From Methanomicrobium sp. W14 (GTDB lineage Archaea; Halobacteriota; Methanomicrobia; Methanomicrobiales; Methanomicrobiaceae), in contig NZ_JAGGMM010000002.1 of the NCBI RefSeq assembly GCF_017875315.1, forward strand, positions 620,001 to 684,000: a DNA stretch of 64,000 nucleotides. The letters are read 5' to 3'. Positions 27,623 to 37,946 of this stretch are shown here, piece by piece. The translations under genes and the position numbers were made by a program. The notes beneath the pieces were generated by a model. The model ran no database searches. It saw only the letters and a program-made list of their open reading frames with translations, and was not told the origin of the DNA. How positions within the stretch are numbered: position 1 is the stretch's first letter; each line of letters starts with the position of its first letter.

Positions 27623-28171
27623 TTATTTTCTGTCAAAGAAAATGCTCTTACCTGAGGCTGACAGCGGTATTGCATATGCAACCGTGCACTTTTCGAGCCA
27701 GCCAAGTTTCAGTGCTCCTACGCCTGCCGAGAACATGATTCTGTTGTCAATGTTATGCATAGATGCGGTCTTTGCAGCAGATCCTACGGCAATTCCGAGG
27801 TCGGCCTGCCTGACGATGCAGTTAGGACCGTCAAAAGCCGGGTATCTGCCGACACTTTTCCTCTGTACCGAAAGCATGTCTTTGCATGTGGAAAATCCGC
27901 ATCCTCCGCAGTTAAGACTGAGACTTCCGTCTCCCTGTGCCCCTATTATCACGCAGCATGAACATCTTTCAATGCATCCTGCGTCACGAAGGAAAAATCC
28001 CAGATTGTTCTCTTTGCCGAACTGTATCATGGATTCGGCAAGCAGTTTCAGATCTTCACCTGATGCTATCCTGACTGCGATAACGTCACTGCCCTTTGCT
28101 TTGGGCGCAGTGCGTGCCGATACCGCCATTAACTTTGCGACTATCATTACGCCGTCATCTTCGTCAGACAT
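27623..28171 (-). CDS. DUF2148 ferredoxin-like protein
   Basis: A 182-residue protein with a cysteine series in the middle (CIERCSCC near 62, then CGGCGFSTC near 89) that fits DUF2148, annotated as containing a ferredoxin domain. It probably binds Fe-S clusters; no function is established. It is read 41 bases before the GHMP-family gene, so the two are likely co-transcribed. The first ATG is used here; a second ATG eight codons on cannot be excluded. Confidence 0.78.
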   Translation of the reverse strand: MSDEDDGVMIVAKLMAVSARTAPKAKGSDVIAVRIASGEDLKLLAESMIQFGKENNLGFFLRDAGCIERCSCCVIIGAQGDGSLSLNCGGCGFSTCKDMLSVQRKSVGRYPAFDGPNCIVRQADLGIAVGSAAKTASMHNIDNRIMFSAGVGALKLGWLEKCTVAYAIPLSASGKSIFFDRK

Positions 28172-28390
28172 CTGTTTTTATCTGGTAGTGAATACCTGAT
28201 AAAATATTCGTTTCTTTTTTTCTCGGCGGATGAGTGCGGACTTAACTGAATTGCCTGAATAATTTTTGACTGAAGATTTTGTCTATATAAAAAGAATACC
28301 TTTTAGACAGCCTGCGGGAATATCTGATACCGTAAAAAGTTCTGCTATGAAATATCAGATCTGATAAGGATTACCGCGGGTGTAACTTAC

Positions 28391-29269
28391 ATGATTAAAA
28401 ATCCTGTTCCAAGAGTTGCGGCTGTTCATGATCTTTCGGGTTTCGGACGCACTTCGCTTACGATGGTTATTCCGATTCTCTCATCGATGGAGGTCCAGGC
28501 ATGCCCTCTTCCGACGGCTGTTTTATCCACTCATACCACGGGTTTTGAGAATTACGTTTTTCATGATTTAACTGAGTTCATGGACAAAAGCGTTGATCAC
28601 TGGATAGAACTAGGTATAGATTTCGATGCTGTGTACAGCGGGTTTTTAGGGTCTTCAAGACAGATGGATATAGTTTTAAGGCTTATCGACTCTTTGAAAA
28701 GGTGCAGTCCTCTTATTGTAATAGACCCTGTTCTCGGTGACGACGGTGTAACGTATGGTCCTATTACCGGTGACATGGTTGTTAAAATGCGGTCTTTTAT
28801 AAAGAATGCGGACCTTATTACCCCGAATATCACAGAGGCAGCTTTGCTTCTGGATGAGCCCTACTCTGATGCCATAAACGAGACTGTCGTCCGTTCATGG
28901 CTCCCGCGACTTGCAGATATGGGGCCTGATATTGTCGTCGTTACAAGTGTTCCTCTTGTAAATTCAAAGGACAGGACCTCAGTTCTTGCATATGACAGAA
29001 ATGACGAGAGGTTCTGGAAGGTTTCATGTGACTATATTCCTACTCATTACCCCGGAACAGGGGACGCTTTTGCAAGCGTTCTTGTGGGGAGCCTCCTTAG
29101 GGGAGACAGCCTCCCGATAGCGCTTGACAGGGCAGTTCAGTTTACGACGCTTGCAATCAGGGCATCATTCGGTCACAGAAACCCGGCACGCGAAGGCGTT
29201 ATGCTCGAACGCGTTCTTGACACTCTTAAAGGGCCGGTTGTCATGAGCAGCTATGAACTTGTGAAATGA
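28391..29269 (+). CDS. pdxK: Pyridoxal/pyridoxamine kinase
   Basis: Ribokinase-fold kinase that phosphorylates B6 vitamers. Opening RVAAVHDLSGFGRTSL, the substrate-loop region TAVLSTHTTGF, VIDPVLGD for metal/ATP, and the ribokinase anion hole HYPGTGDAFASVL (catalytic Asp) near 222 are present. The 292 residues are normal. It is divergent from DUF2148 across a gap of 219 bases and stands alone. Assignment to B6 rather than another ribokinase substrate rests on the N-terminal pattern. Confidence 0.85.
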   Translation: MIKNPVPRVAAVHDLSGFGRTSLTMVIPILSSMEVQACPLPTAVLSTHTTGFENYVFHDLTEFMDKSVDHWIELGIDFDAVYSGFLGSSRQMDIVLRLIDSLKRCSPLIVIDPVLGDDGVTYGPITGDMVVKMRSFIKNADLITPNITEAALLLDEPYSDAINETVVRSWLPRLADMGPDIVVVTSVPLVNSKDRTSVLAYDRNDERFWKVSCDYIPTHYPGTGDAFASVLVGSLLRGDSLPIALDRAVQFTTLAIRASFGHRNPAREGVMLERVLDTLKGPVVMSSYELVK

Positions 29270-29393
29270 GACCTATAACACCAAATCTAAACAGATTTTA
29301 TGCCTCCTGCTGAATAATTAAAACGTAATTGTTATGCTTCTTTCTGCGCCTGTAAATGAAACAAATCTTTAATGAGATGTCTGATGTATAAAA

Positions 29394-29894
29394 CTAATAT
29401 TTATCCTCCTTTTGATAAGAATTATTGTCTGTTTTAAGTATACTAAAGGCTCTGTACAATAAATACAGTGTAACAAAGAGCAATGATTCTCCAATTAAAA
29501 AGAATAGAGGATCTTTCTGTATATGGGCAGACCCCTGATACATAAAGCCTTTAAAATAAATACTAATCATTATTCCTCCAAACGCTGCTGTGCAAAATGT
29601 AGCTCCAAGCAATAAAATTATTTTATATCTGTTATCTGGATGAAGTATGCGTTTAGCTTTTATAGTAAGTGTATATGGATGCCATTTCCGGCTTTCATCA
29701 GCTTCAATAAATTCTGAATGAATTAGTTGAGCAATGTGTTGATGAACTGTTGATTTTGATAATCCCAGTTCATATGAGAGTTCTGTAAGTGTGTATGATT
29801 TTTTATCAATTAATTTTAATAAGGATGCCCTGACATCTGAAGATAAAGCAAAAAGGTCTTCTTTACTTAGTTTAATCTCATTCAAGTTATCCAT
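29394..29894 (-). CDS. Membrane-anchored winged-helix regulator
   Basis: A 166-residue protein. Residues about 10-85 form an ArsR-like winged helix (ALSSDVRASLLKLI, LTELSYELGLSKSTVHQHIAQL as recognition region). Two transmembrane helices follow (about 91-115 and 127-150), with a short charged tail. Archaea have many such one-component membrane regulators. It is the last in a same-strand group with the PepSY-like and clan CD peptidase-like genes, in an AT-rich island, so I infer it controls them. It is separated from the PepSY gene by 158 bases. Confidence 0.75.
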   Translation of the reverse strand: MDNLNEIKLSKEDLFALSSDVRASLLKLIDKKSYTLTELSYELGLSKSTVHQHIAQLIHSEFIEADESRKWHPYTLTIKAKRILHPDNRYKIILLLGATFCTAAFGGIMISIYFKGFMYQGSAHIQKDPLFFLIGESLLFVTLYLLYRAFSILKTDNNSYQKEDKY

Positions 29895-30052
29895 GTTTCA
29901 GAATATTCCTGCAAAACCGTCTTCAGTCAATGGTCGTTCGTTCTGCACTTAATAAGTATATTTTAAATTTATATAATCTATTTTGTGAGTTATATTTAAA
30001 AGAGGGTTAATTTAAAAATTAAATTTTTTTAATAAATTGTTTCAATTAATCT

Positions 30053-30832
30053 CTAGCATAGAGGACTTTCTAAAATTACTTCTCCTGTTATTGCATTAAT
30101 TATAACTAATCCTCCATAAGGAGTATCATTAACTGGCTCTCCTTCTAAATAGATTACCCATGTTAATGTTTGAGTATCTGCTTTAGTATATTCTATAGAC
30201 AGGTAACAATTCTGTTCTTTAATTTTAATCTGAGGAAATTGTTCTTTTGCGATTGTTATTGCCTTATCCTCAGAAACTTTTGGTTCAGTATTACAATTAA
30301 TTTCGCGGTGAATACCAATATAGGATGTTATTTCTCCGGACTCTGGGTTTATATCTATTGCGACTGAATTTGGTGTAAATACACCATTAAGGCTCTCTCT
30401 CCAGACATATGAATATTCATAACCAGCATCGGCATGATCAAGAAGCTCTGAATATGTTATTTTCATATTCATCTTCTCAAAACCATTGTACTTTTCTTTT
30501 GCGTATTCTTCGCCTATTTTTATAGATTCAGAAGAGTCTATAAGAACCTTCTTTGATGTTTCTTTAGCATTGCTGAATGATGCACGTTCAACTAGGCCTG
30601 AGTATTTATTTACATAAATCTGCCCGTTTCCTGTTTTAAATACATAGTATTCTCCAATGTCATAGTTTTGTTCATACAGGTACTCTATATCAGTGTTTGA
30701 ATTATCAATGAAATTGGTAGCATTTATTTCTGCGGAATTAATTCCTATTGGTGTTTTGGTGTATATTGCGGATGTAGCTGCAATCATTGACAGTAGACAA
30801 ATAATACTAATTATTATAACTGTTTTCTTCAT
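30053..30832 (-). CDS. Secreted PepSY-like protein
   Basis: A 259-residue protein with a clear signal peptide (MKKTVIIISIICLLSMIAATSA). Two PepSY/YcdB-like units can be made out: about 90-175 (SIKIGEEYAKEKYNGFEKM through SVAIDINPESGEI) and 188-257 (KAITIAKEQFPQIKIKEQN through GLVIINAITGEVI). PepSY domains are known from propeptides of secreted proteases and were proposed to inhibit proteases. It begins 15 bases after the peptidase-like gene, so the two are co-transcribed. I infer it is the partner or inhibitor of that protein. AT-rich like its neighbours. Confidence 0.72.
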   Translation of the reverse strand: MKKTVIIISIICLLSMIAATSAIYTKTPIGINSAEINATNFIDNSNTDIEYLYEQNYDIGEYYVFKTGNGQIYVNKYSGLVERASFSNAKETSKKVLIDSSESIKIGEEYAKEKYNGFEKMNMKITYSELLDHADAGYEYSYVWRESLNGVFTPNSVAIDINPESGEITSYIGIHREINCNTEPKVSEDKAITIAKEQFPQIKIKEQNCYLSIEYTKADTQTLTWVIYLEGEPVNDTPYGGLVIINAITGEVILESPLC

Positions 30833-30847
30833 TAGTTCTCACTCCAC

Positions 30848-31564
30848 CTAGATCGTTCCTTGTCTTGCAGGGGTAAGACAAACATTTAAATTTCTGCCAT
30901 TTTCAACATATGCTTTATATGTATCTATTCCATGGTATCCAATTGGAATACACCAGAAACAGTCGTCTTTGGCATTTGATATCGCATTAGATACAGTTTC
31001 ACCATTTTTTGTACGTTCCCAGAAATTTTCGGACCAACATTTGCCATTATTTGTTTCAATTTCACCAGTAAATCCGATACTCATGTCAACTCCTTTGTCT
31101 TTGCTTATACTAGCGATATTCCCATTATATTGATTTGTATATGATGAATAGCAAGAAATGTAGACAGCTAGTAGTGAATCATCAATGTCATTTGAATTAT
31201 ACCCGTCAATGAAGTATCTGCTACTCCCGGGATTATGTGAATTATCATATTTCCCTAAAATCCATGATTCGTCTGAAAATTTAATTCCTCCTCCTTTTGT
31301 CCCGTCTGAATATGATAATCCGTGACCATTAAAGAAAAAAATCGAATCATATTTAAATTTAGCATAGGCATCGTAGGCTACCGCATTTGTTTGCGAATAT
31401 GATGGAGAATAACCCATTTCAATTTGATCCATTTTGGCTTCGTTAGCTGTTGGTGTTGTAATCAAATCCCCATTTATTGAAAAGTCAAAGTTGTCTGTCC
31501 TGTATGCACTTGCTGAACATACAATCATTGCAATTAAGCCAATTAGTAATATCATTCTTTTCAT
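30848..31564 (-). CDS. Secreted clan CD (caspase-like) cysteine peptidase candidate
   Basis: A 238-residue protein with a signal peptide (cleavage probably after CSASA). Two hydrophobic strands each end in a catalytic-type residue: YDSIFFFNGHG (His81-Gly82) and LLAVYISCYS (Ser137-Cys138). This hydrophobic-HG then hydrophobic-(A/S)C order is the hallmark of clan CD peptidases (caspase, gingipain, clostripain, CHAT). Downstream, VDMSIGFTGEI and WSENFWERTKNGETVSNAI match the CHAT-like strand and helix pattern. I do not recognise a named family. SD AAGGAGGGG precedes the ATG; a PepSY gene follows after 15 bases. Activity is inference. Confidence 0.65.
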   Translation of the reverse strand: MKRMILLIGLIAMIVCSASAYRTDNFDFSINGDLITTPTANEAKMDQIEMGYSPSYSQTNAVAYDAYAKFKYDSIFFFNGHGLSYSDGTKGGGIKFSDESWILGKYDNSHNPGSSRYFIDGYNSNDIDDSLLAVYISCYSSYTNQYNGNIASISKDKGVDMSIGFTGEIETNNGKCWSENFWERTKNGETVSNAISNAKDDCFWCIPIGYHGIDTYKAYVENGRNLNVCLTPARQGTI

Positions 31565-31577
31565 AATTGCCCCTCCT

Positions 31578-31599
31578 TAAGACCTATTTCAAGGTCTTA
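31578..31599 (-). promoter_or_regulatory. 8-bp inverted repeat in leader of peptidase-like gene
   Basis: TAAGACCT and AGGTCTTA flank ATTTCA, immediately upstream of the SD. A TATA-like run lies about 60 bases from the start (31621-31640). It could be an operator for the linked winged-helix protein or an RNA hairpin that masks the SD. Confidence 0.5.
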
Positions 31600-31793
31600 G
31601 AAGTAATTCGAAATTATGTAGGTATATATATAAAAAATATAAAGAGATTGTTCGTAAATTCCCGAATTTGTCATATAATATATCTGGATAGTTAATCATA
31701 ATGGTAAATACTATGATGTATATTACATACACAAATTAAACTAAAAATGCGTTATTTAAATGTCTCTAATTTAAGCAATTCAGATGTAAATAA

Positions 31794-32573
31794 TTACCAG
31801 CAGCCGCATGGCATATTAAACCCGTCGCTTGCATTTAATATCAAATTGACGTCTGACTTTTGATATGAGTAACTTTCGCATTCCGGGCATAAGTCCTCTA
31901 TTTTGTGAAATATGTTTCCTGTATCAGTGAACTCTTCGGGACTGTGTACTGTTAGTTCAAGCAGATAGGATTTTTTGGAATTCGGCATGAACAAGTCTGA
32001 AATAATTCTGTATTCCCTGTATTCTCCGTTTTTCAGGTCTGAAACATTTATTCTGCCTGTATAAACGGTTAACCCGTCGTCATAGTCAATATCAGGGCCT
32101 GTAATAACGTTGCCTGCATCAATGCAGTTCGATTTTATCTCGTATGCCTTTAATGTCACATTAAATTCGGCATATCCGCAGTCGACGCCTGTACCGTCGT
32201 ATATCAGGTAGTCTATTCCCAGTTTATTGTTCTTGATGGATATGTTCGGAGTATACCACAGATTTTCCCGGTTATCCGGGTCAGACAGGTCTTTACTGAA
32301 TAAATTTTCGACATATACAGGTATGTTGCATTTCTCCTGGTTGACGACAATGAAACTGCCTGAAGTGTTGTCATATGTGATAACCGGAAAAATAACATCT
32401 TCATCTTCAATAATCAGACCATATGGTGCAAACCATTCCGGCCTGCTGAGCGGCTCAGAATTATATTGGTTGTTGTCCTGAGCAGTCAGTATTAGAATAT
32501 TTACCAGAACTATTGTAATAACCGCTGAAATTACAACGAACCATTTTACTTGTCCTGAAAGTTTCAGACTCAT
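31794..32573 (-). CDS. Membrane-anchored or secreted hypothetical protein
   Basis: A 259-residue protein that I do not recognise. Residues 11-30 form one hydrophobic segment after a basic start, a signal anchor or signal peptide; the remainder looks extracellular, with several N-x-S/T sites (NTSG, NISI, NVTL and NVSD). A pattern of beta strands (FNVTLKAYEI and YLLELTVHS) suggests an immunoglobulin-like or DUF1616-like fold. Cysteines near the end (CPEC, CGC) may bind metal or form disulphides. It is 229 bases upstream of the peptidase-like gene on the same strand, but its base composition is closer to the rest of the genome. Confidence 0.55.
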   Translation of the reverse strand: MSLKLSGQVKWFVVISAVITIVLVNILILTAQDNNQYNSEPLSRPEWFAPYGLIIEDEDVIFPVITYDNTSGSFIVVNQEKCNIPVYVENLFSKDLSDPDNRENLWYTPNISIKNNKLGIDYLIYDGTGVDCGYAEFNVTLKAYEIKSNCIDAGNVITGPDIDYDDGLTVYTGRINVSDLKNGEYREYRIISDLFMPNSKKSYLLELTVHSPEEFTDTGNIFHKIEDLCPECESYSYQKSDVNLILNASDGFNMPCGCW

Positions 32574-32754
32574 CCTGCATCCAACCTTGGAATACTAATA
32601 GATTATTTCTTCTTTTGGTAATATTTCTTTGAAGGCCGCGGAGTTAATATATTGCGAAATTGTTCGGTAAAAAACGAAATGAAATATCTTTTATTGCCAA
32701 CTGGATTCCTTTTGGGGGGTCTTCATGAATATTTAAAAAGCAGTATCTGAAATC

Positions 32755-33465
32755 TTATTTGTACACTTTACCGGCGTATGTGTATTTGTCCGACTCCCCG
32801 CCCCTCAAAACGATATATAGCCAGATGTAAAGCGATCTCAGAGTCCCGAACTGGACGTATCTTCGCATCGAAAACTTAACCTTTACTTTCGGGTCAAGCT
32901 TCACTTTACCAATTTTTCTCATTCTCTGGGCTATTTCGAGGTCGTCTCCGGCGTCTATGCATTTATACCCGCGTATCTTTTCAAAAACCTCTTTTTTAAA
33001 GGCCGTGTTGCACCCCAGAGTATAATATAGTGTATGCGTATAATACCCAAGCCTTGAAAATATATTTGCAAGGGCAAGGTAAAACCTGAATTTAATGCCC
33101 GGTTCAAGAGGATAAACCGTTCCGTACAGCTGGACGATTTTTTCGTCCTTTTCAAATGCCTTAAGAGTTAATTCAAGCCAGTTTTGGGGAATTATGCAGT
33201 CTGCGTCAGTTGTTGCTACAATGTCTGCCTTTGCAAGAGCAACACCGTCGTTTCTTGCACCGCCCACCCGACTGCTTGTCTGGATAATTACAGTATCTGC
33301 AAGTTCTTTTGCATATTCTCTGGTCTTGTCCTTGGAATTTCCGTCGACCACAATCAGCTCATATTCGTCTCTTGGAATTGTCTGGCTGCAAAGTGATTTT
33401 AGGCAGGGTGTGATGTTTTCCTCTTCGTTGAATGCCGGGATGACAACTGAAATTTTTGGAGACAT
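32755..33465 (-). CDS. Family 2 glycosyltransferase
   Basis: A 236-residue GT-A glycosyltransferase. N-terminal SVVIPAFNEEENI, ELIVVDGNSKDKT, and the metal-binding DAD in TTDADC near 98 are typical. GCNTAFKKEVFEKIRGY and DAGDDLEIAQRMRK match the acceptor half. It lacks a strong membrane helix except a weak hydrophobic segment near the C-terminus. A role in S-layer N-glycosylation or cell-surface glycans is possible; donor and acceptor are not evident. The MFS gene lies upstream on the same strand. Confidence 0.88.
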   Translation of the reverse strand: MSPKISVVIPAFNEEENITPCLKSLCSQTIPRDEYELIVVDGNSKDKTREYAKELADTVIIQTSSRVGGARNDGVALAKADIVATTDADCIIPQNWLELTLKAFEKDEKIVQLYGTVYPLEPGIKFRFYLALANIFSRLGYYTHTLYYTLGCNTAFKKEVFEKIRGYKCIDAGDDLEIAQRMRKIGKVKLDPKVKVKFSMRRYVQFGTLRSLYIWLYIVLRGGESDKYTYAGKVYK

Positions 33466-33540
33466 TTGTTCTAATTCAGTTGTCCTTTAATACGGATTAA
33501 TTATTCTGATAACTGCTTCCCGTGAAAAAAAGATGTTTCC

Positions 33541-34956
33541 TTAGTTTGTGGCGGACTTTTTGTCTTTTGCCATATAAGATGTTAAAACGATAATTATACA
33601 GAACAAAAGACCGGCAAATACAGCTGCATTGAATCCTTTCATAAATGTGGCATTTGAGGTGACCGTTGCCGACTGCGCGACCCCTCCGGAAAAAAATTCA
33701 AATATGGCTGCAAAAAGAGAAGTTCCGAGGGCTGTTCCCAGGTATATGGAAGTGCTCATGATTCCTGAAGCCATCTCCTTTTTGTCTTCGGCTGAGTGCT
33801 CTATTATTCTGCTTGAACCTGCGCTCAAAAAAGACCCGCACCCGATACCGGTAATAATAAGGGCGAAAATTAACCAGAATATACTGTTTTGGCTGAATGT
33901 AAGAAGGATTATTGCAAAAGACGCCGTAAACACGACAGATGATATAACGGAAATAATTCTTTCACCTTTTTTGTCTGCAAAGTACCCGCTCACAGGACTT
34001 AATACAGTTATTAAAAAGGAAGGTATAAGGAGGTAAAGTCCTGCCTGACCTGTGCTTTTTCCAAGGATATCTTCCAGATAAAACGGGAGAATAAGGAAAA
34101 GACCGCCGTATATAAGCATCACCAGAGTATATGCAACCGTTGAATATGAGAAGTCTCTGTTTTTAAACATTGAAAAATCTATGACCGGATCTAATGCTTT
34201 AGTCTCGGCAAATGCAAATATTATGAACAATATGGCAGACAATGCAGTAAGAAATACCGGTTTTAGGAGACCTGCCTGAGAAGATCCCAAAAATCCAAGA
34301 GGCAGGATGAACAGGTTCATGGCAACGAAGAAGAGGCAGGAACCTGTATAATCAAATTTTTGTCTGTCAAATATCTCTGTTTTGTCGGCCGGAAGCAGGT
34401 ATGCTGCAAGAAGGATTCCTGCTGTTCCTATGGGTATGTTAATAAGAAAAATCCAGTGCCAGTTGAGGTATTCAGTGAGAAGTCCTCCCACGACCGGACC
34501 TATTGTATACGCAAGAGATGCTACTGCCGCAATTATCCCGAATGATCTTGCCCTTTTGGATTCACCGACATGGATTGCGACGGCGGCTATTGCGGAAGGT
34601 GCAATCATAGCGGCACCTGCTCCCTGGAGTGCCCTGAATAAAATCAGTGACTCAATATCCCATGACAATGTACAGAGAAACGAGGACACTGTAAAAAGAG
34701 CGAGACCTGAGATGTAGACTTTTTTTGTCCCGAGGAAGTACAGCGATTTTGCAAATATTATCATGAGGCTGCTTAATGCAGCAAGATATATGGTCAGGAC
34801 AAGTGAGGCCATACCAAGACCGGAGCTGAAGCCTTCCGCAATCTGCGGGAGGGATATATTTACTATCGCCCCGTCAAGTCCGTCCATAAATAACCCTGTT
34901 CCAACGACCAGAAGGATAAGGGCCGGACTTTTTCCGGTTCTTCCCGATATTTTCAT
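33541..34956 (-). CDS. MFS multidrug-type exporter (DHA2/EmrB-like)
   Basis: A 471-residue integral membrane protein with about 14 transmembrane helices, the DHA2 layout. LFMDGLDGAIVNISLPQI at the N-terminus is the family D1-like motif; RALQGAGAAMIAPSA and GPVVGGLL match motifs B and C of drug:proton antiporters. It would export toxic compounds using the proton gradient. The same-strand GT2 gene begins 76 bases after its stop. Archaeal or bacterial origin cannot be told by eye. Confidence 0.88.
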   Translation of the reverse strand: MKISGRTGKSPALILLVVGTGLFMDGLDGAIVNISLPQIAEGFSSGLGMASLVLTIYLAALSSLMIIFAKSLYFLGTKKVYISGLALFTVSSFLCTLSWDIESLILFRALQGAGAAMIAPSAIAAVAIHVGESKRARSFGIIAAVASLAYTIGPVVGGLLTEYLNWHWIFLINIPIGTAGILLAAYLLPADKTEIFDRQKFDYTGSCLFFVAMNLFILPLGFLGSSQAGLLKPVFLTALSAILFIIFAFAETKALDPVIDFSMFKNRDFSYSTVAYTLVMLIYGGLFLILPFYLEDILGKSTGQAGLYLLIPSFLITVLSPVSGYFADKKGERIISVISSVVFTASFAIILLTFSQNSIFWLIFALIITGIGCGSFLSAGSSRIIEHSAEDKKEMASGIMSTSIYLGTALGTSLFAAIFEFFSGGVAQSATVTSNATFMKGFNAAVFAGLLFCIIIVLTSYMAKDKKSATN

Positions 34957-35006
34957 TTATAGATAAAACAGGAGTATCTATAAAAATTTATGCTCTTTTT
35001 TCAGGA

Positions 35007-36332
35007 TTAACGGGCGTCTGGAAAGTTTTTTTTCACGTAATCAAGGACGTGCCTGATGCACCCGTCCATATTGATATATTCAAATTCCGAAAATCTCCCG
35101 ACAAGGTCTATTCCTTCGGAATTCACGTAATCCTTCATAATTCTGACATTTATCAGGTAGTCGAGATCGTAGACAACATAAGCATACTCAAACCTGAAGA
35201 CGCGTGAATATACAACCTCGTTGTTCTCATTAATAATTCCCATATCTTCAAGACCCCCGGTTACGTGCCTGATAAGGTCCTGATCGGACATTTTTGAGAC
35301 TTCATCGCCTTCATTATACGTTATTTCCGCAAGAACAGACGAGCATCCTTTAGGTGCGACCTCAGTCGAATAATTTGACGGGAATGATATCCTGTTGAAC
35401 TTTCCAGGCTCTTTCTGCGGGATATAAAGCCAGGATATATCGTTAAGGCTTCCTTTAACACCGATTCCAACACAGGCAATGGAGTTGTATTTCAGGTTTG
35501 TGCACGCCCCGGAAACATTTTGAGGGACGTTTTGCAGGCATTTTATGAGAGTCTCCGGTGGCAGTGTTGAGATGACTTTGTCAAATAGGTATTCATCTTT
35601 ACCGTTTCCGACAAGAAAACCCCTGTCAGTCCTTTTGACCGAGGTGACCGGAAAACCGGTAATAATCCTGCCTGAAACAGGCTCTTTTAAAGCGTCTGTA
35701 AGGGCTTCTATGCCGCCGTATACAGGGTAAGTGAATACTGACTGGTGGGTATACCCTTCAGTCTCTATTCCAATTGCAGACTTGATTATATCTTCTACGG
35801 GGGGTCTTGGTATACGGCCGTCGACCCAGTGCATCGACATTTTGTCTGCCGGAAAGTTCCATATCTTTTCGTTGTACGGAACCATGTAGGACTCTGCTAT
35901 TCCTTTGCCGAATGTGTGGTATATCCATTCCTTAAAGTTTTCAGGCTCCTTTAACTCCCCCTTTTCAAGGGCTATCAGGTTTTTTACAAACTCGTTGATG
36001 CAGAAGAAGCGGTCTTCGGGCGGGAGTTGGTAAAGACCGTTTTCAAAAGGGTATTTTACATATCTTCCTTTAAAAAAGATCTTGGTATTTCTGTTCCTTT
36101 TGTCCTTGTTTTCACCCAGAACATCACACATGAAGTCGTTTACTTCCTTGTCACGGCTGAATATGATATGGGAGCCGCCCGTATCAAAAGTAAAGCCGTC
36201 TTCAGTGTTTGAACGGCACAATCCCCCCGTTTTATCCTCTTTTTCAAAAACCGTTACGTCTTCTCCGTGTTCGTTCAGCATCCGGGCGAGTGCAATTCCC
36301 GTAAGGCCGCCGCCAAGTATTGCAGTCTTCAC
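35007..36332 (-). CDS. FAD-dependent amine-oxidase/UDP-galactopyranose-mutase-like oxidoreductase
   Basis: A 441-residue flavoprotein. The Rossmann dinucleotide motif AILGGGLTGIALARML and the following VFEKEDKTGGLCRS bind FAD. FDTGGSHIIFSRD and IWNFPADKMSMHWV resemble protoporphyrinogen-oxidase and UGM-type enzymes. In methanogens such proteins are often linked with surface polysaccharide genes; the nearby GT2 and this orientation fit that. The reaction cannot be deduced. Start is a plain ATG 130 bases from the divergent enolase gene. Confidence 0.78.
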   Translation of the reverse strand: MKTAILGGGLTGIALARMLNEHGEDVTVFEKEDKTGGLCRSNTEDGFTFDTGGSHIIFSRDKEVNDFMCDVLGENKDKRNRNTKIFFKGRYVKYPFENGLYQLPPEDRFFCINEFVKNLIALEKGELKEPENFKEWIYHTFGKGIAESYMVPYNEKIWNFPADKMSMHWVDGRIPRPPVEDIIKSAIGIETEGYTHQSVFTYPVYGGIEALTDALKEPVSGRIITGFPVTSVKRTDRGFLVGNGKDEYLFDKVISTLPPETLIKCLQNVPQNVSGACTNLKYNSIACVGIGVKGSLNDISWLYIPQKEPGKFNRISFPSNYSTEVAPKGCSSVLAEITYNEGDEVSKMSDQDLIRHVTGGLEDMGIINENNEVVYSRVFRFEYAYVVYDLDYLINVRIMKDYVNSEGIDLVGRFSEFEYINMDGCIRHVLDYVKKNFPDAR

Positions 36333-36422
36333 AGTATTAATTGGAATTTGGGTTTACAAAAGTCTGTTGACGAAAGCATCTCTCCAAACTCTTACTGTGT
36401 TTACCTTAATCCAATGTCGTAA

Positions 36423-37766
<1,344 letters not shown>

Positions 37767-37794
37767 ATAAGGCAGAAAACAGGAATAAATCAAT

Positions 37795-37816
37795 AATAAA
37801 AAAATCTTTTTTTATT
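37795..37816 (+). terminator. Terminator-like A/T dyad after enolase
   Basis: AATAAAAAAA and TTTTTTTATT are perfect 10-bp arms separated by TC. The T7 run fits archaeal T-rich termination about 30 bases after the eno stop. Confidence 0.55.
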
Positions 37817-37946
37817 TACGTTTCACTGATGTCTCTTCCGGCTTTCAGGCATCCTGCCTATATGTAAATTCCAGACCTTCTCTTTTGCACTTATCATTCT
37901 CATGACAATGATTGATATACAATGAAAATTATCAGTAGCTCTTATT

